Below, piece by piece: positions 16,604 to 24,635 of a stretch of DNA of 64,000 nucleotides (the stretch's first letter is position 1; the number at the start of each line of letters is the position of its first letter). The translations under genes were made by a program, and so were the position numbers. Location: the NCBI GenBank assembly GCA_016702335.1, contig JADJEF010000019.1:1-64000 (forward strand). Direction: 5' to 3'. This DNA is from Rhodocyclaceae bacterium. GTDB taxonomy: Bacteria > Pseudomonadota > Gammaproteobacteria > Burkholderiales > Rhodocyclaceae. The notes beneath the pieces were generated by a model. It did no database searches. It was not told where the DNA came from and was given only the letters and a program-made list of their open reading frames with translations.

Positions 16604-17107
16604 ATGACCCAATTCTCACTTCCCGTCGTTGGCACACTTGACTTTCCCGCAGACACTGACGGCTACTGGGAGTTCTCTCTTGAACTGGCCGGTCGCACTG
16701 TGCGATTCGACGTCAACGTCGAAGGCGGAGAAATGACAAAGTCCTTGTTGGATACGGTCAAATCTTTCGTCATCGATGCAGTCCGATTTGATTCAAGCGC
16801 TAGAAGCGCAATTAGGACCGACTTCGCTGATGATTCTGAGGGCTCAAGCAGCCTCTATTTGATTCACCATGTCGATGAGCTTAGTGACGAAGAGCGAGAG
16901 AAATACTTCGGTTCAAAAGATGCCGAAAGTCTCGGGGTCGATCAATTGCTTAAAGCCCTGTATCTGAAGAGAATCGGCTTGTATCCTGACTCTGATGACT
17001 ATGCTGCGGTCTTTGACTACACGGTCGATGAAGATGCTACCGACTACATTCTCGCCGTTGAGTTTGACGAATCTGGCGAAGTGTTTGGTATATCAATGGA
17101 CAGCTAA
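16604..17107 (+). CDS. Cassette 24: DUF2004-like protein, 167 aa
   Basis: ATG at 16604 after CAGGAGAG. The N-terminal half is beta-rich (GYWEFSLELAGRTVRFDVNV). The C-terminal block, LKALYLKRIGLYPDSDDYAA, VFDYTVDEDATDYILAVEFD and ESGEVFGISMDS, follows the DUF2004 pattern (a tyrosine/aspartate-rich tail ending with a strand). It is an acidic cytoplasmic protein. DUF2004 proteins occur in toxin-immunity neighbourhoods. Confidence 0.6.
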   Translation: MTQFSLPVVGTLDFPADTDGYWEFSLELAGRTVRFDVNVEGGEMTKSLLDTVKSFVIDAVRFDSSARSAIRTDFADDSEGSSSLYLIHHVDELSDEEREKYFGSKDAESLGVDQLLKALYLKRIGLYPDSDDYAAVFDYTVDEDATDYILAVEFDESGEVFGISMDS

Positions 17108-17134
17108 AAGTCATCGCGCGATGCTAGATCAGAT

Positions 17135-17194
17135 GCCTAGCCCTACAGTCGAGCGGACCTGCGAAAAAGCCGCGCAGGCCGCTCACTTCTAGGC
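17135..17194 (+). repeat. attC 24 (both cores altered)
   Basis: The stem is intact, but the inverse core reads GCCTAGC and the right core TCTAGGC instead of GTTAGGC. Recombination here is probably lost. Confidence 0.7.
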
Positions 17195-17220
17195 TTCTCT
17201 TTGACGAGGCACAGCAAAGC

Positions 17221-17751
17221 ATGACGAAATACTGGCTTATCTCTCATTCTGGCGCCGCGTCACATGGCGTTGCATATCTTCGTACAGAACTGACTGGCGA
17301 AGCGATTCCGGAATTTGGCGACGGTCCTCTACGGAAGTGGGTGCCACTTGAATTTGATCTGCGGGACGGGAATGCCACTGACTATCTGAACTGCAATATT
17401 TCAATTCACCTAGTTTCCCCGAGATTACGCGAAATATTCGAGCGACATCGTGGCCCCCTTGATGAGCTAGAGTTCTTCGATTGCGGGGTCTACTGCAACA
17501 GTTCGGAACCATTAGCCTATTACGCTCTATACATTCCAGTAGTTGGTGACGTATTGAATCCAACTGAAAGCCTAATGCATGAAGAAGGTTGGCCCATTAA
17601 GCCGGTATTTAACCCGCTCGAAGTGGCCAACCGGCATGTCTTTTCCTACCGAGGGGCCATATTCAGTTTGATTGTGTCTAATCGAATGAAAATACACCTG
17701 AATGGCGCCAACATAGTTGGCATCGATTTTGAAACAGTACCAGTCCGCTAA
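17221..17751 (+). CDS. Cassette 25: MXAN_0049/DUF1629-like immunity protein, 176 aa
   Basis: The protein reads KYWLISHSGAASHGVAYL, then a middle region with LVSPRLREIFERHRG and LEFFDCGVY, YYALYIPVVGDVLNP, and ends with HVFSYRGAIFSLIVSNRM then IVGIDFETVPVR. This order (a helix ending in E-x-H, a tyrosine-rich strand pair, then a R/H-F-x-L-x-V-S segment and a final G-x-x-F-E strand) matches the DUF1629/MXAN_0049 immunity family (Imm11/Imm43-like). It is cytoplasmic, and no toxin gene is adjacent. Confidence 0.6.
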   Translation: MTKYWLISHSGAASHGVAYLRTELTGEAIPEFGDGPLRKWVPLEFDLRDGNATDYLNCNISIHLVSPRLREIFERHRGPLDELEFFDCGVYCNSSEPLAYYALYIPVVGDVLNPTESLMHEEGWPIKPVFNPLEVANRHVFSYRGAIFSLIVSNRMKIHLNGANIVGIDFETVPVR

Positions 17752-17790
17752 TAGCCACTCCGGTGTGAATTATTGAAATGCGCGAACACC

Positions 17791-17859
17791 GCTCAACCCT
17801 ACGCTCAACCGGACACCGCGCAAAAAAGCCGCGCAGCGCCGGTTAGCTCCACGTTAGGC
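17791..17859 (+). repeat. attC 25
   Basis: GCTCAAC to GTTAGGC, 69 bp; outer stem AACCGG/CCGGTT. Confidence 0.8.
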
Positions 17860-17863
17860 CACC

Positions 17864-18214
17864 GTGTCACTCACTCGCCAAATACTTTTCCTATTGGCGT
17901 GTGCCACGTACTCGCGATCTGCACTAGCTCACGGCGATATGTCTGTTCTCCTGGTTCCGATAGTGCAGGTTGCATTCTTGCTCGCACCGTTCATAGTGTT
18001 CCATCGCTCAAGAAACGGTCATCGAGTCAATGTTGTTGGCACAATGTTTCTCTCCATGCTGATTGTTCACGCGGTCACAGCGAGGGTTCCTTACGTCAAT
18101 AACAAGTCATGGCTACTTCCACTCTTATTGCTGACTCCACCAATCGCTTGGCTTGCTGTCGAACTAGTGCGATTGTTCAAGCAACGAAGAGATCACACAT
18201 CAACCGAAACCTGA
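17864..18214 (+). CDS. Cassette 26: membrane protein, 116 aa
   Basis: GTG start at 17864, 4 bp after the attC core. A signal-like N-terminus (LTRQILFLLACATYSRSALA) is followed by helices at about 28-47, 58-75 and 83-102, and a basic C-terminus (RLFKQRRDHTSTET). Function is unknown. Confidence 0.6.
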   Translation: MSLTRQILFLLACATYSRSALAHGDMSVLLVPIVQVAFLLAPFIVFHRSRNGHRVNVVGTMFLSMLIVHAVTARVPYVNNKSWLLPLLLLTPPIAWLAVELVRLFKQRRDHTSTET

Positions 18215-18248
18215 TGGCTTTCTCTTGTGCGCATAATATGAACCGTTG

Positions 18249-18314
18249 GCCTAACCCTACAGCCGAGCGGAGCTGCGCAAAAAGCCGCGCAGCCCGCTCA
18301 ACTCTACGTTCGGC
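18249..18314 (+). repeat. attC 26
   Basis: GCCTAAC to GTTCGGC; left arm CCTACAGCCGAG. Confidence 0.85.
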
Positions 18315-18328
18315 CCCAAAAGGAACCC

Positions 18329-18907
18329 ATGAAGAAAACTGATCTCGTCAAGTTCGGCAGTGCCCCAAACATCACACCAGAAGATCTCGATGGAAGTAGC
18401 TACTTCGAGGCTGCTTGGAAAGCTCTGTGGCGCCACTTTGATCAGTTTGAAACGTTCCAGCTGAATGACGTCGCTACGATCCTGCTACTACCGAGACCTT
18501 GGCAGGTCATTTACTTTGTGGGCGTCTACGACGCCCAAGTTTCCAATGGTGGCCTTGATCAGTTCTTTTTTAATGAGCAAGCGGGACATGATGAAACTCT
18601 TGAGGCATTGAGAGAAATCCCCGCCGAAGCACACGCTCGAGTATTTCAACGTGGGTTAGCTATTCAGGAAGGAAAGAACTATCGAGACCGAAGAAAAACG
18701 GCGATCGCCACAGACGACTTAGCGCTTGCGCTACAGGGTGGGCGCGAAGAGTGGTATGAGCGCTTGGATCGACACTTCTTCAAGCTTGCGGGGCTTGATA
18801 GTCGCCTAAACCACTACATTAAGCGTAATGCAGCCATGCTGTTGCCGAACCACTCCTTCCACCGGACCCGCGCAAACAGCCGCGCAGGCCGCTCCCTTCC
18901 ACGCTAG
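18329..18907 (+). CDS. Cassette 27: DMP19/DUF4375 family protein, 192 aa
   Basis: The defining segment is QVIYFVGVYDAQVSNGGLDQ followed by FFFNEQAGHDETLEALREI, then helices with HARVFQRGLAI. DMP19 of Neisseria is an acidic DNA-mimic protein that sequesters a transcription factor. DUF4375 relatives also appear as immunity proteins. The gene lacks a stop before its attC, so the last 18 residues (SFHRTRANSRAGRSLPR) are encoded by attC 27. Confidence 0.75.
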   Translation: MKKTDLVKFGSAPNITPEDLDGSSYFEAAWKALWRHFDQFETFQLNDVATILLLPRPWQVIYFVGVYDAQVSNGGLDQFFFNEQAGHDETLEALREIPAEAHARVFQRGLAIQEGKNYRDRRKTAIATDDLALALQGGREEWYERLDRHFFKLAGLDSRLNHYIKRNAAMLLPNHSFHRTRANSRAGRSLPR

Positions 18908-18909
18908 AG
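18844..18909 (+). repeat. attC 27 (core altered)
   Basis: GCCGAAC inverse core; the right core is GCTAGAG rather than GTTAGAG. The outer stem is partly lost. Confidence 0.7.
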
Positions 18910-18919
18910 GTCTATTCCC

Positions 18920-19327
18920 GTGACCTATCCACTTTCCCAGAAAGAATTGGAGTCTGTTTCACGCTTGTCCATCGAAGCGCGCCTGGCACACTTCGTGAAA
19001 CGTGTTGCCGATTGGGAAGAGGTTTGGAGTCTTCGCAATTCTGAAGGGTGGGTGCTGACATTAGCTACCGAAGGGCAAGAGGCGGCTCCCTTCTGGCCAC
19101 ACCCTGCTTACGCTACGGCTTGTGCTCAAGACATTTGGGTTGATTGCGAGCCTCAAGCAATTGATCTTGCGGCTTTCATGGAAAAGTGGCTTCCTGGGCT
19201 AGCAAAAGAAAAAAAGGTTGTCGCAGTGTTTCCTGCACCTAGCTCAAGTGGGGCGCTCATCCATCCTGAATCGTTGCTTCAAGCATTAGTTACTGAGTGT
19301 CGTGAGTCTTATGGCGACGACCTCTAA
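18920..19327 (+). CDS. Cassette 28: DUF2750 family protein, 135 aa
   Basis: GTG start at 18920 with GAGG 10 bp upstream. The signature FVKRVADWEEVWSLRNSEGW, WPHPAYATACA, DIWVDCEPQAIDLAAFMEKW and VVAVFPAPSSSG is typical of DUF2750, over its usual length. It is a cytoplasmic protein of unknown function, seen mostly as a single gene in variable regions. Confidence 0.8.
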   Translation: MTYPLSQKELESVSRLSIEARLAHFVKRVADWEEVWSLRNSEGWVLTLATEGQEAAPFWPHPAYATACAQDIWVDCEPQAIDLAAFMEKWLPGLAKEKKVVAVFPAPSSSGALIHPESLLQALVTECRESYGDDL

Positions 19328-19387
19328 CCCTACGATCAAGCGGAGCTGCGCAAAAAGCCGCGCAGCCCGTTTACCTCCACGTTAGCG
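19322..19387 (+). repeat. attC 28
   Basis: CTCTAAC to GTTAGCG; left arm AAGCGG with right arm CCCGTTT, one imperfect pair. Confidence 0.85.
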
Positions 19388-19396
19388 ATCAAACTC

Positions 19397-20095
19397 ATGG
19401 CCAATGACTACGATGATTTTGCGCAGGGTGTGCCTTGGGCATTTCCTCGCGACAAAACTATCAGTTCAAGAATGATGCTAGGTGTATATGGCGATCACTT
19501 TCCCCTATCTGATCAATTTCAGCAAACCTATCCAACTCTGACGACGTTGTTGCAAAAGGCCAGAATCACGGAGCTAAGTATTGGAGACGTCAAGACCCTC
19601 TTGCTTGGTTGGACTGATGACGAAGGCAATTCTCTGGGGTGGCAATCTGTGCTGCCCCTGAAAGCTGATACAAGCATTTCGATTCATCCAACCCACCAAA
19701 TATTGCTACAGGGTTTTGGAGGTATTCTCGAGCGATGGAATGAGCCCGAGGACACATTTCTCCTCAACCTAAACTGTGCGCTCGGTGAAGATGCACTTTC
19801 TGTTGGTTTCAATGATTGGGACGACTACATAACCGAGACGCTCGCATACGATGGAAGAACCCCAACCGTTGATTCAAGCCAATACAGAACTTTTGCTCTA
19901 GAGGCAAACGGCGACTGTACTGCCTATGACATCGCGACGGGAAGAGTTCTACTTTTTGCGCACGACCATTCGTTTGACAATGTGCAGCCTCTTGAAGGAT
20001 ATTCCGAATATACCCTCTACACCATAAATGGAATTACTCAGTTTACAGACTGGGTAGAAGCTGTCTCGGAGCAATGGCTTCAGCGTATTGCATGA
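19397..20095 (+). CDS. Cassette 29: possible SMI1/KNR4-like protein, 232 aa
   Basis: ATG at 19397, 10 bp after the attC core. The protein has an aromatic and acidic body: a helix with LLQKARITELSIGDVK, then HPTHQILLQGFGGILERWNE, a strand-rich end with ALEANGDCTAYDIATGRVLL and a last helix VEAVSEQWLQRIA. The ending resembles SMI1/KNR4 (SUKH) immunity proteins, but no signature is decisive. It is the longest intact cassette gene. Confidence 0.6.
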   Translation: MANDYDDFAQGVPWAFPRDKTISSRMMLGVYGDHFPLSDQFQQTYPTLTTLLQKARITELSIGDVKTLLLGWTDDEGNSLGWQSVLPLKADTSISIHPTHQILLQGFGGILERWNEPEDTFLLNLNCALGEDALSVGFNDWDDYITETLAYDGRTPTVDSSQYRTFALEANGDCTAYDIATGRVLLFAHDHSFDNVQPLEGYSEYTLYTINGITQFTDWVEAVSEQWLQRIA

Positions 20096-20096
20096 T

Positions 20097-20165
20097 TGCT
20101 AACCCTGCAGTCGAGGGGATGCGCCGCGATAAAGCCGCGTCGCTCCCCTCACTTCCACGTTCGGC
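20097..20165 (+). repeat. attC 29
   Basis: TGCTAAC to GTTCGGC, 69 bp; outer stem GAGGGGA/TCCCCTC; inner arm GCGCCGCG with CGCGTCGC. Confidence 0.8.
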
Positions 20166-20177
20166 GTCAACAGAGCA

Positions 20178-20804
20178 ATGAGGCACTCCGCCACCACAAC
20201 AGCTATTGCGACAATATCTAAGGCTGCGCATTTAAAGGCATTGAAGGTAATGGGGTTCAATCGGCGCGGGAACCACTTGTTCAGGCCGTCCAATGATTTG
20301 TTCCATGTCGTTAACTTTCAGGCCAGTCAGTGGGGCTCTAAGGACGCAGGTCAATTTACGATCAACGTGGCTATTACTTCCAGGGTGCTTTTCGAGTTCT
20401 GGGCGGGAAAGGCGTTTCCATCAAATCCGGGTTCTGCCCTTTTTCCAATAACACGAAGGATTGGTGGGTTGATGCCACAACGCCTAGACCACTGGTGGCC
20501 TGTCGATGGCACTTCAGATATAGGGGCTCTTGAGCATGACGTCACGCAAACAATAGTTTCGCATGCGCTCCCTTTCTTCTCCGCCTATCCCGAGAGTAGT
20601 GTGCTACTTACGCGGCTTCGGGAAGGTTTAGGGCTTCCGGGCTGTACGAGCGCACAGTGCACGCTGCTCCATGCGATGCTTGCCCAAATAGCTGGTCTCT
20701 CTGACGAAGCTGCCGTTCAGATTAGCAAGGCACTTGTAGATGCAGGCTCTTCGCCATTCAAGGCCACAGTCATGCTGATTGGTCAGCGCATTGGTGCCCT
20801 ATGA
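20178..20804 (+). CDS. Cassette 30: DUF4304 family protein, 208 aa
   Basis: The DUF4304 block is clear: LKVMGFNRRGNHLFRPSND, LFHVVNFQASQWGSKDAGQF, TINVAITSRVLFEFW. The C-terminal helices follow the family pattern. ATG at 20178; a second in-frame ATG at 20250 would cut the domain. Cytoplasmic, function unknown; the family is scattered among accessory regions. Confidence 0.8.
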   Translation: MRHSATTTAIATISKAAHLKALKVMGFNRRGNHLFRPSNDLFHVVNFQASQWGSKDAGQFTINVAITSRVLFEFWAGKAFPSNPGSALFPITRRIGGLMPQRLDHWWPVDGTSDIGALEHDVTQTIVSHALPFFSAYPESSVLLTRLREGLGLPGCTSAQCTLLHAMLAQIAGLSDEAAVQISKALVDAGSSPFKATVMLIGQRIGAL

Positions 20805-20810
20805 CAAGAC

Positions 20811-20877
20811 GCCGAACCCATCAGTTGGCCGTACCTGCGCGAAAATCCGCACATGTCCGCTCACTTCCACGTTGGTC
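20811..20877 (+). repeat. attC 30
   Basis: GCCGAAC to GTTGGTC; eroded arms (TTGGCCGTACCTGCGCG). Confidence 0.75.
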
Positions 20878-20880
20878 CTC

Positions 20881-21282
20881 ATGAACACCAAGCCTGGGCA
20901 GAAGTTTTTTAATCACTGTAGTACCGGCAGAGCCATTGAGGTCGCAGCACTGCTACAGGCAGGCGTTGATCCAGAGGCCCGTGATTCAAACCATCTTACT
21001 GGCCTTATCTGGGCTGGGCGCAAGGGACACATCGACGTAGCGAGGGTCTTCCTCCAATTTGGAGCTAACATCAACAACAAAGACAAACGAGGACGGACCT
21101 CGCTATCACACGCCGTTGCATATAAGCGGCATGACTTCGTTCAGTTCATGCTGGAATCCGGGGCCGAGCCCAACCCGATCGATATTCACAGTTGGACGCC
21201 ACTGGACATCGCGAACAGCAACCGTGATGAACGAATGATGGAAGTCCTCAAGTCACACGGCGGACGGAGCGGAATGACATGA
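20881..21282 (+). CDS. Cassette 31: ankyrin-repeat protein, 133 aa
   Basis: ATG at 20881 directly after the attC core. Four ankyrin repeats fill the protein: AIEVAALLQAGVDPEARDSN, GHIDVARVFLQFGANINNKD, KRHDFVQFMLESGAEPNPID and a final MMEVLKSHGG. Ankyrin proteins of this size are one class of immunity protein in polymorphic-toxin loci; here that role is inferred from company only. Confidence 0.85.
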   Translation: MNTKPGQKFFNHCSTGRAIEVAALLQAGVDPEARDSNHLTGLIWAGRKGHIDVARVFLQFGANINNKDKRGRTSLSHAVAYKRHDFVQFMLESGAEPNPIDIHSWTPLDIANSNRDERMMEVLKSHGGRSGMT

Positions 21283-21283
21283 G

Positions 21284-21355
21284 GCCCAACAATTCGCTCC
21301 AGGGGACGCTGCGCGATAGAGCGCCGCGCAGCGACCCTGAGCTCGGACGTTAGCC
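21284..21355 (+). repeat. attC 31 (different arms)
   Basis: GCCCAAC to GTTAGCC, 72 bp. Arms ACGCTGCGCG and CGCGCAGCG with an outer CTCCAGGG/CCCTGAG stem; a separate attC subtype. Confidence 0.8.
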
Positions 21356-21358
21356 ATC

Positions 21359-21730
21359 ATGAGCGATCACATGCGGCATGAGATGGCTCAGTTGTTTAAG
21401 TCATTCTTTCCAGAACATGCGGAGCGCTGGGAATATCTTCTTCAACGTGACCAGCGAAAATGGCAAAAGATGGCTCCATTCAAATATTGGTTCTCTCGCG
21501 ACCAAACAGCTTGCTCTCCAAAGAGCTTTGACCTTGCACATCCACTCCTTGCAGGCAAGCTGGAAGCCTCTGTTGTTGCATTGAGTTGCATGTGGACAGA
21601 TTGTTGGCTTAAAGAAATGTCGCTTGATGAAGCCTATCACTCCGTCCATGAAGGGTACATATCAATCACGCCAGGGCAACTGGGCATGGCGTTCAATCAT
21701 GAAGGTGGTTGCTGGTTACTACACAAGTGA
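21359..21730 (+). CDS. Cassette 32: hypothetical protein, 123 aa
   Basis: ATG at 21359, 4 bp after the attC core. A soluble helical protein rich in tryptophan and histidine (MSDHMRHEMAQLFKSFFPEH ... MWTDCWLKEMSLDEAYHSV), ending GMAFNHEGGCWLLHK. Family not recognised. An IS30 element sits 35 bp after its stop, between the gene and its attC. Confidence 0.6.
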   Translation: MSDHMRHEMAQLFKSFFPEHAERWEYLLQRDQRKWQKMAPFKYWFSRDQTACSPKSFDLAHPLLAGKLEASVVALSCMWTDCWLKEMSLDEAYHSVHEGYISITPGQLGMAFNHEGGCWLLHK

Positions 21731-21765
21731 GTTCGGAACGGACCTGATGCGTAGTCTCAACAGCG

Positions 21766-22816
21766 AAGTGCAACAAATCTCAAGACGCATGGTAGACCTC
21801 GAAAGGGGTTTTGTAGCCATGTCGTTTGCGTGGTCGGGTGTTCAATTCGTGGGCGATCCAATCGCATTGTTTTTGGGTCAGACTTTTCATACAGGTGCCC
21901 TTGGGTAGATACTGCCTGAGCAAGCCGTTGAGGTTTTCGTTGCTACCGCGCTCCCAGGAATGATAGGGCGTAGCGAAGTAGCACTTCACTGGGAAGACCC
22001 CCTCCAGCACCTTGTAGCTGTGAAACTCGGTGCCATTGTCAAAGGTGATGGTGCTGATCTTATCTCGGTGCTGTGCAATGGCATTGGCTGCCGCCCAGGT
22101 GGCTTGATCTGCGGTACGCGCCGTAAGTTTCTTGATCACGGCAAAGCCCGAACAGCGTTCGACGAGTGTCAGCACACAGGCGTGCTTGTCGCTTCCGATG
22201 ACAGTGTCGCCCTCCCAATGCCCCACCTGAAGACGCTTTTCTACGTCCGCTGGGCGCTCGCTGATGTGCCGCTTGCCCGTTAGTACACCCCGCGAATCCT
22301 TGCTGTTGTAGCGCTTCCTGACCTTCTTCGACATGATTCGCATATGCGTGTACAGCCGCCCGCCGGCCTTCTTGTCCTTCAGTACATGCCGATAGATCGT
22401 CTCGTGACTAATACTGACCACGCCTTGTTGCTTCAACACGGCGGACACCTGTTCCGGACTCCATTTCTTCTTCAGTAGGGTATTCACCTCGCCCATCTGT
22501 TCGGCGGAGAACTGCGGCCTACGGCGTACCCGTCGCCGTCTGGCGACTGAGTACTGTTGCGCCTTCGCGGCTCGGTAGTGCCCATCGTGGCAAGTCGCAT
22601 TGCGATTCAATTCCCGATAGATGGTGCTGCGGTCACGCCCAAGTTCGCTGGCGATCTCAGAGTGGCTGCGGCCCATACGCAACAATGCCGTTATGTTGTA
22701 TCGTTCCTCTTGGGTGAGTTGGTGGTACTTAGTCTTCATGGCATCCTCTTTCTTGGTCGGATCGGGATGCTTCGAGTATCTCAGCTCCCCTTTCTTTCGG
22801 AGGATTTGTTGCACTT
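21766..22816 (-). mobile_element. IS30-family insertion sequence
   Basis: Ends are an inverted repeat: AAGTGCAACAAATC at 21766-21779, and its complement ending at 22816. A single transposase gene fills it. The element is 1051 bp. It lies between cassette gene 32 and attC 32, leaving the attC intact. I could not define a target duplication. Confidence 0.8.
21780..22739 (-). CDS. IS30-family transposase, 319 aa
   Basis: The start is set at the ATG at 22739 (MKTKYHQLTQEERYNITALL), since the upstream extension lies in the terminal repeat. N-terminal helix-turn-helix (HSEIASELGRDRSTIYREL), then the DDE core: VGHWEGDTVIG (first D), ITFDNGTEFH (second D), HSWERGSNENLNGLLRQYLP (E). Length and motif spacing are normal for IS30, so the enzyme is probably functional. 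Confidence 0.9.
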   Translation of the reverse strand: MKTKYHQLTQEERYNITALLRMGRSHSEIASELGRDRSTIYRELNRNATCHDGHYRAAKAQQYSVARRRRVRRRPQFSAEQMGEVNTLLKKKWSPEQVSAVLKQQGVVSISHETIYRHVLKDKKAGGRLYTHMRIMSKKVRKRYNSKDSRGVLTGKRHISERPADVEKRLQVGHWEGDTVIGSDKHACVLTLVERCSGFAVIKKLTARTADQATWAAANAIAQHRDKISTITFDNGTEFHSYKVLEGVFPVKCYFATPYHSWERGSNENLNGLLRQYLPKGTCMKSLTQKQCDWIAHELNTRPRKRHGYKTPFEVYHAS

Positions 22817-22834
22817 ACTTTGTGAATCCGCGCG

Positions 22835-22902
22835 GTCTAACCCTACAGTCGAGCGGACGCTGCGCGATGAACCCGCGCAGTCCTGTTACCTCCACGTTAG
22901 GC
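22835..22902 (+). repeat. attC 32
   Basis: GTCTAAC to GTTAGGC; inner loop GATGAACC. The outer right arm (GTCCTGTTAC) pairs poorly. Confidence 0.8.
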
Positions 22903-22925
22903 GCTTTTGAAGGCATGGTTGCGGC

Positions 22926-23207
22926 ATGACTAGACAAACAGCAGAATTCGAGTTCTACGAAAAGGTGCGTGTACAGACAGCCGAACCTTCCTTGGCCAAG
23001 ATAAGCGGGCAACTTGCTGCGATCCTTGGAAAGTCTGTTGATGACGACGGCTCAGTGGTCGGCTATGCAGTTCATGTCTACGCTACTGGCGCATGCTGGA
23101 GTGTGAAAGGCAATGACCTCTGTGCAACAGGGGAGTTCGATAAACGGGAAACGTTTTATTCGGGTGAAAGCATTCGAGTAAATGTGCGAGGTGAAATCGT
23201 TGAATGA
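22926..23207 (+). CDS. Cassette 33: Imm31-like immunity protein, 93 aa
   Basis: The protein starts FEFYEKVRVQTAEPSL and ends with CATGEFDKRETFYSGESIRV. This is the Imm31 layout (an F-Y-E-x-V-x-V opening and a final R-x-x-F-Y-x-G-E-S-I-R-V block). Small, soluble and cytoplasmic. Imm31 proteins are expected to bind a cognate polymorphic toxin; none is intact nearby. No attC follows it. Confidence 0.65.
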   Translation: MTRQTAEFEFYEKVRVQTAEPSLAKISGQLAAILGKSVDDDGSVVGYAVHVYATGACWSVKGNDLCATGEFDKRETFYSGESIRVNVRGEIVE

Positions 23208-23250
23208 AATCCACCAATCCGGTGGGCAGAGATGGGGCACTCATGCATAA

Positions 23251-23413
23251 CGGGAGGTGCAGCAGCCCCATGGCAATATTGCCGATTATCGCTTAGCAAC
23301 GCGGTACAAAAAATGCGACAAGAACAGACCGTTTCGTAAGCACGGCGTATTCAACACGAAGATCCGAGGAAACGCTTTACAAGGAAGCAAATCGATGAGG
23401 ATATGTCGTGTTT
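23251..23413 (+). pseudogene. Possible toxin C-terminal fragment
   Basis: An open frame without a start reads EVQQPHGNIADYRLATRYKK, then FRKHGVFNTKIRG, to a TGA at 23411-23413. It is basic and begins after a TAA. Its stop overlaps the GTG start of the Imm39-like gene at 23408, the arrangement expected of a toxin-immunity pair. No family is recognised and it could be chance. Confidence 0.3.
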
Positions 23414-23950
23414 GAAGAGAGGGGACCAAGGCGAGAAATGCTGAAGAAGGAGCGGGAGTTGGTTGAGATAGAGTCCGGTCCAGAACCGCGAATATTGGGC
23501 AGGGAAAAGGAAAAAACCTTGACCGCAACCAGACATGAATACATAACGCTTGGCGGCCAGATGGGCGACCGTGAAGCGTTCGCAGCGGTATCACCTTACA
23601 GCCTGACACTGCGCAAACTTTTTGCGGAGAAGTGCTGCCGTGGGTACGGTCCGAATTTTCGTGAAATGGCTTATGTCTTGCGCGTTGATGGCGCTGGCTG
23701 GCACTGGGAAAAGTCTGGATGCGCAGGTGTCCGAGTAACCAAATCGGGCGCAGCTACAGTTGACATTTACATGCCGGTCGGTGTTTGGAAGGCTGGCGGC
23801 GCTAGCATTCGCAGCTTTTTGGCGGAACACGTAAAGCATGGTTTTGATCTGATGCTTAGTAGGTTCATTTCGAAGAAAATTACCCTAGATTCTGATGTCC
23901 TTTCAGCCGACTTTATGGCAGCTGTAAATGAGTTTCTCAATGCGCCTTAG
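23408..23950 (+). CDS. Imm39-like protein, up to 180 aa
   Basis: The conserved part begins near residue 43 (HEYITLGGQMGDREAFAAV) and runs through REMAYVLRVDG, AATVDIYMPVGVW, a LAEHVKHGFDLMLSRF helix and LSADFMAAVNEFL, parallel to the gene at 12323. The start is uncertain: GTG 23408 is used, ATG 23438 is possible, and the charged first 40 residues (LKKERELVEIESGPEPRIL) have no counterpart in the paralogue. Confidence 0.6.
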   Translation: MFEERGPRREMLKKERELVEIESGPEPRILGREKEKTLTATRHEYITLGGQMGDREAFAAVSPYSLTLRKLFAEKCCRGYGPNFREMAYVLRVDGAGWHWEKSGCAGVRVTKSGAATVDIYMPVGVWKAGGASIRSFLAEHVKHGFDLMLSRFISKKITLDSDVLSADFMAAVNEFLNAP

Positions 23951-24120
23951 TTATCCCTCAACTACCCAAAGCAAATAAACAATGTGTTGGGCGAAGACTG
24001 CCCAATCAGGATAAGAAGGCTCACGCCCATTTCTTCGGTAACCATATCAGATGCAAGACTGACACGATAGGCTATGGGACGCTCGAAAAAGGGAATCAAT
24101 AAAGCGCTTGGTGTTGGTCA

Positions 24121-24582
24121 ATGATCATTATTCTCGACCATTGGGCCAGACGTTGGCAGGCGTTGGACTTTGATACAGATTCCGGTACAGGACGAATTCG
24201 CTGGCTTTCGCGAAAGCCACAGCAGTGCAATGGGTTTGCACAGAAATTGAAAGGGGTGTGGTATGCAAGGTGGCGCACTCGCGACTATGAAGTTTTTCAA
24301 GCTGGGGGACAGAAGTGGCCCATGACAAGGGAATACAACTGTCGCAATGTACCTACCGGTTCAAATCGAACATTTTCCATACATTTGAAGGATCGCACAC
24401 TATTTGAGCTGACATATAGAGCTAACTTTGGCGGAGATGGTCCAACATTCGATGAATTTGATCTGATGAATGAAGACTTCTTTTATTGGGTCGCAGCGGC
24501 TTGGAATGCTCCTGACTTAGAAACGGTGCGTAAAGCTTCGTGCTGGGGAGTTTCGCCTCCCATCGAGAATGAGCAAGACTAG
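24121..24582 (+). CDS. Hypothetical protein, 153 aa
   Basis: ATG at 24121. Tryptophan-rich soluble protein (ARRWQALDFDTDSGTGRIRW, VWYARWRTRDYEVFQ), with a strand-rich middle (FSIHLKDRTLFELTYRANFG) and an acidic C-terminal helix. Not recognised. It lies in a 3.1-kb stretch without attC, after two immunity-like genes, so a similar role is possible. Confidence 0.55.
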   Translation: MIIILDHWARRWQALDFDTDSGTGRIRWLSRKPQQCNGFAQKLKGVWYARWRTRDYEVFQAGGQKWPMTREYNCRNVPTGSNRTFSIHLKDRTLFELTYRANFGGDGPTFDEFDLMNEDFFYWVAAAWNAPDLETVRKASCWGVSPPIENEQD

Positions 24583-24635
24583 TCTGAGTGTGTCGCGGAA
24601 ATTAATCAGCCTGGGAAGATAGGGCGCGCTCAAAA

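Noticed and set aside
23286..23609. Minus-strand ORF before the Imm39-like gene
   Set aside because: It overlaps the Imm39-like frame and shows no family likeness; the plus-strand reading is better supported.
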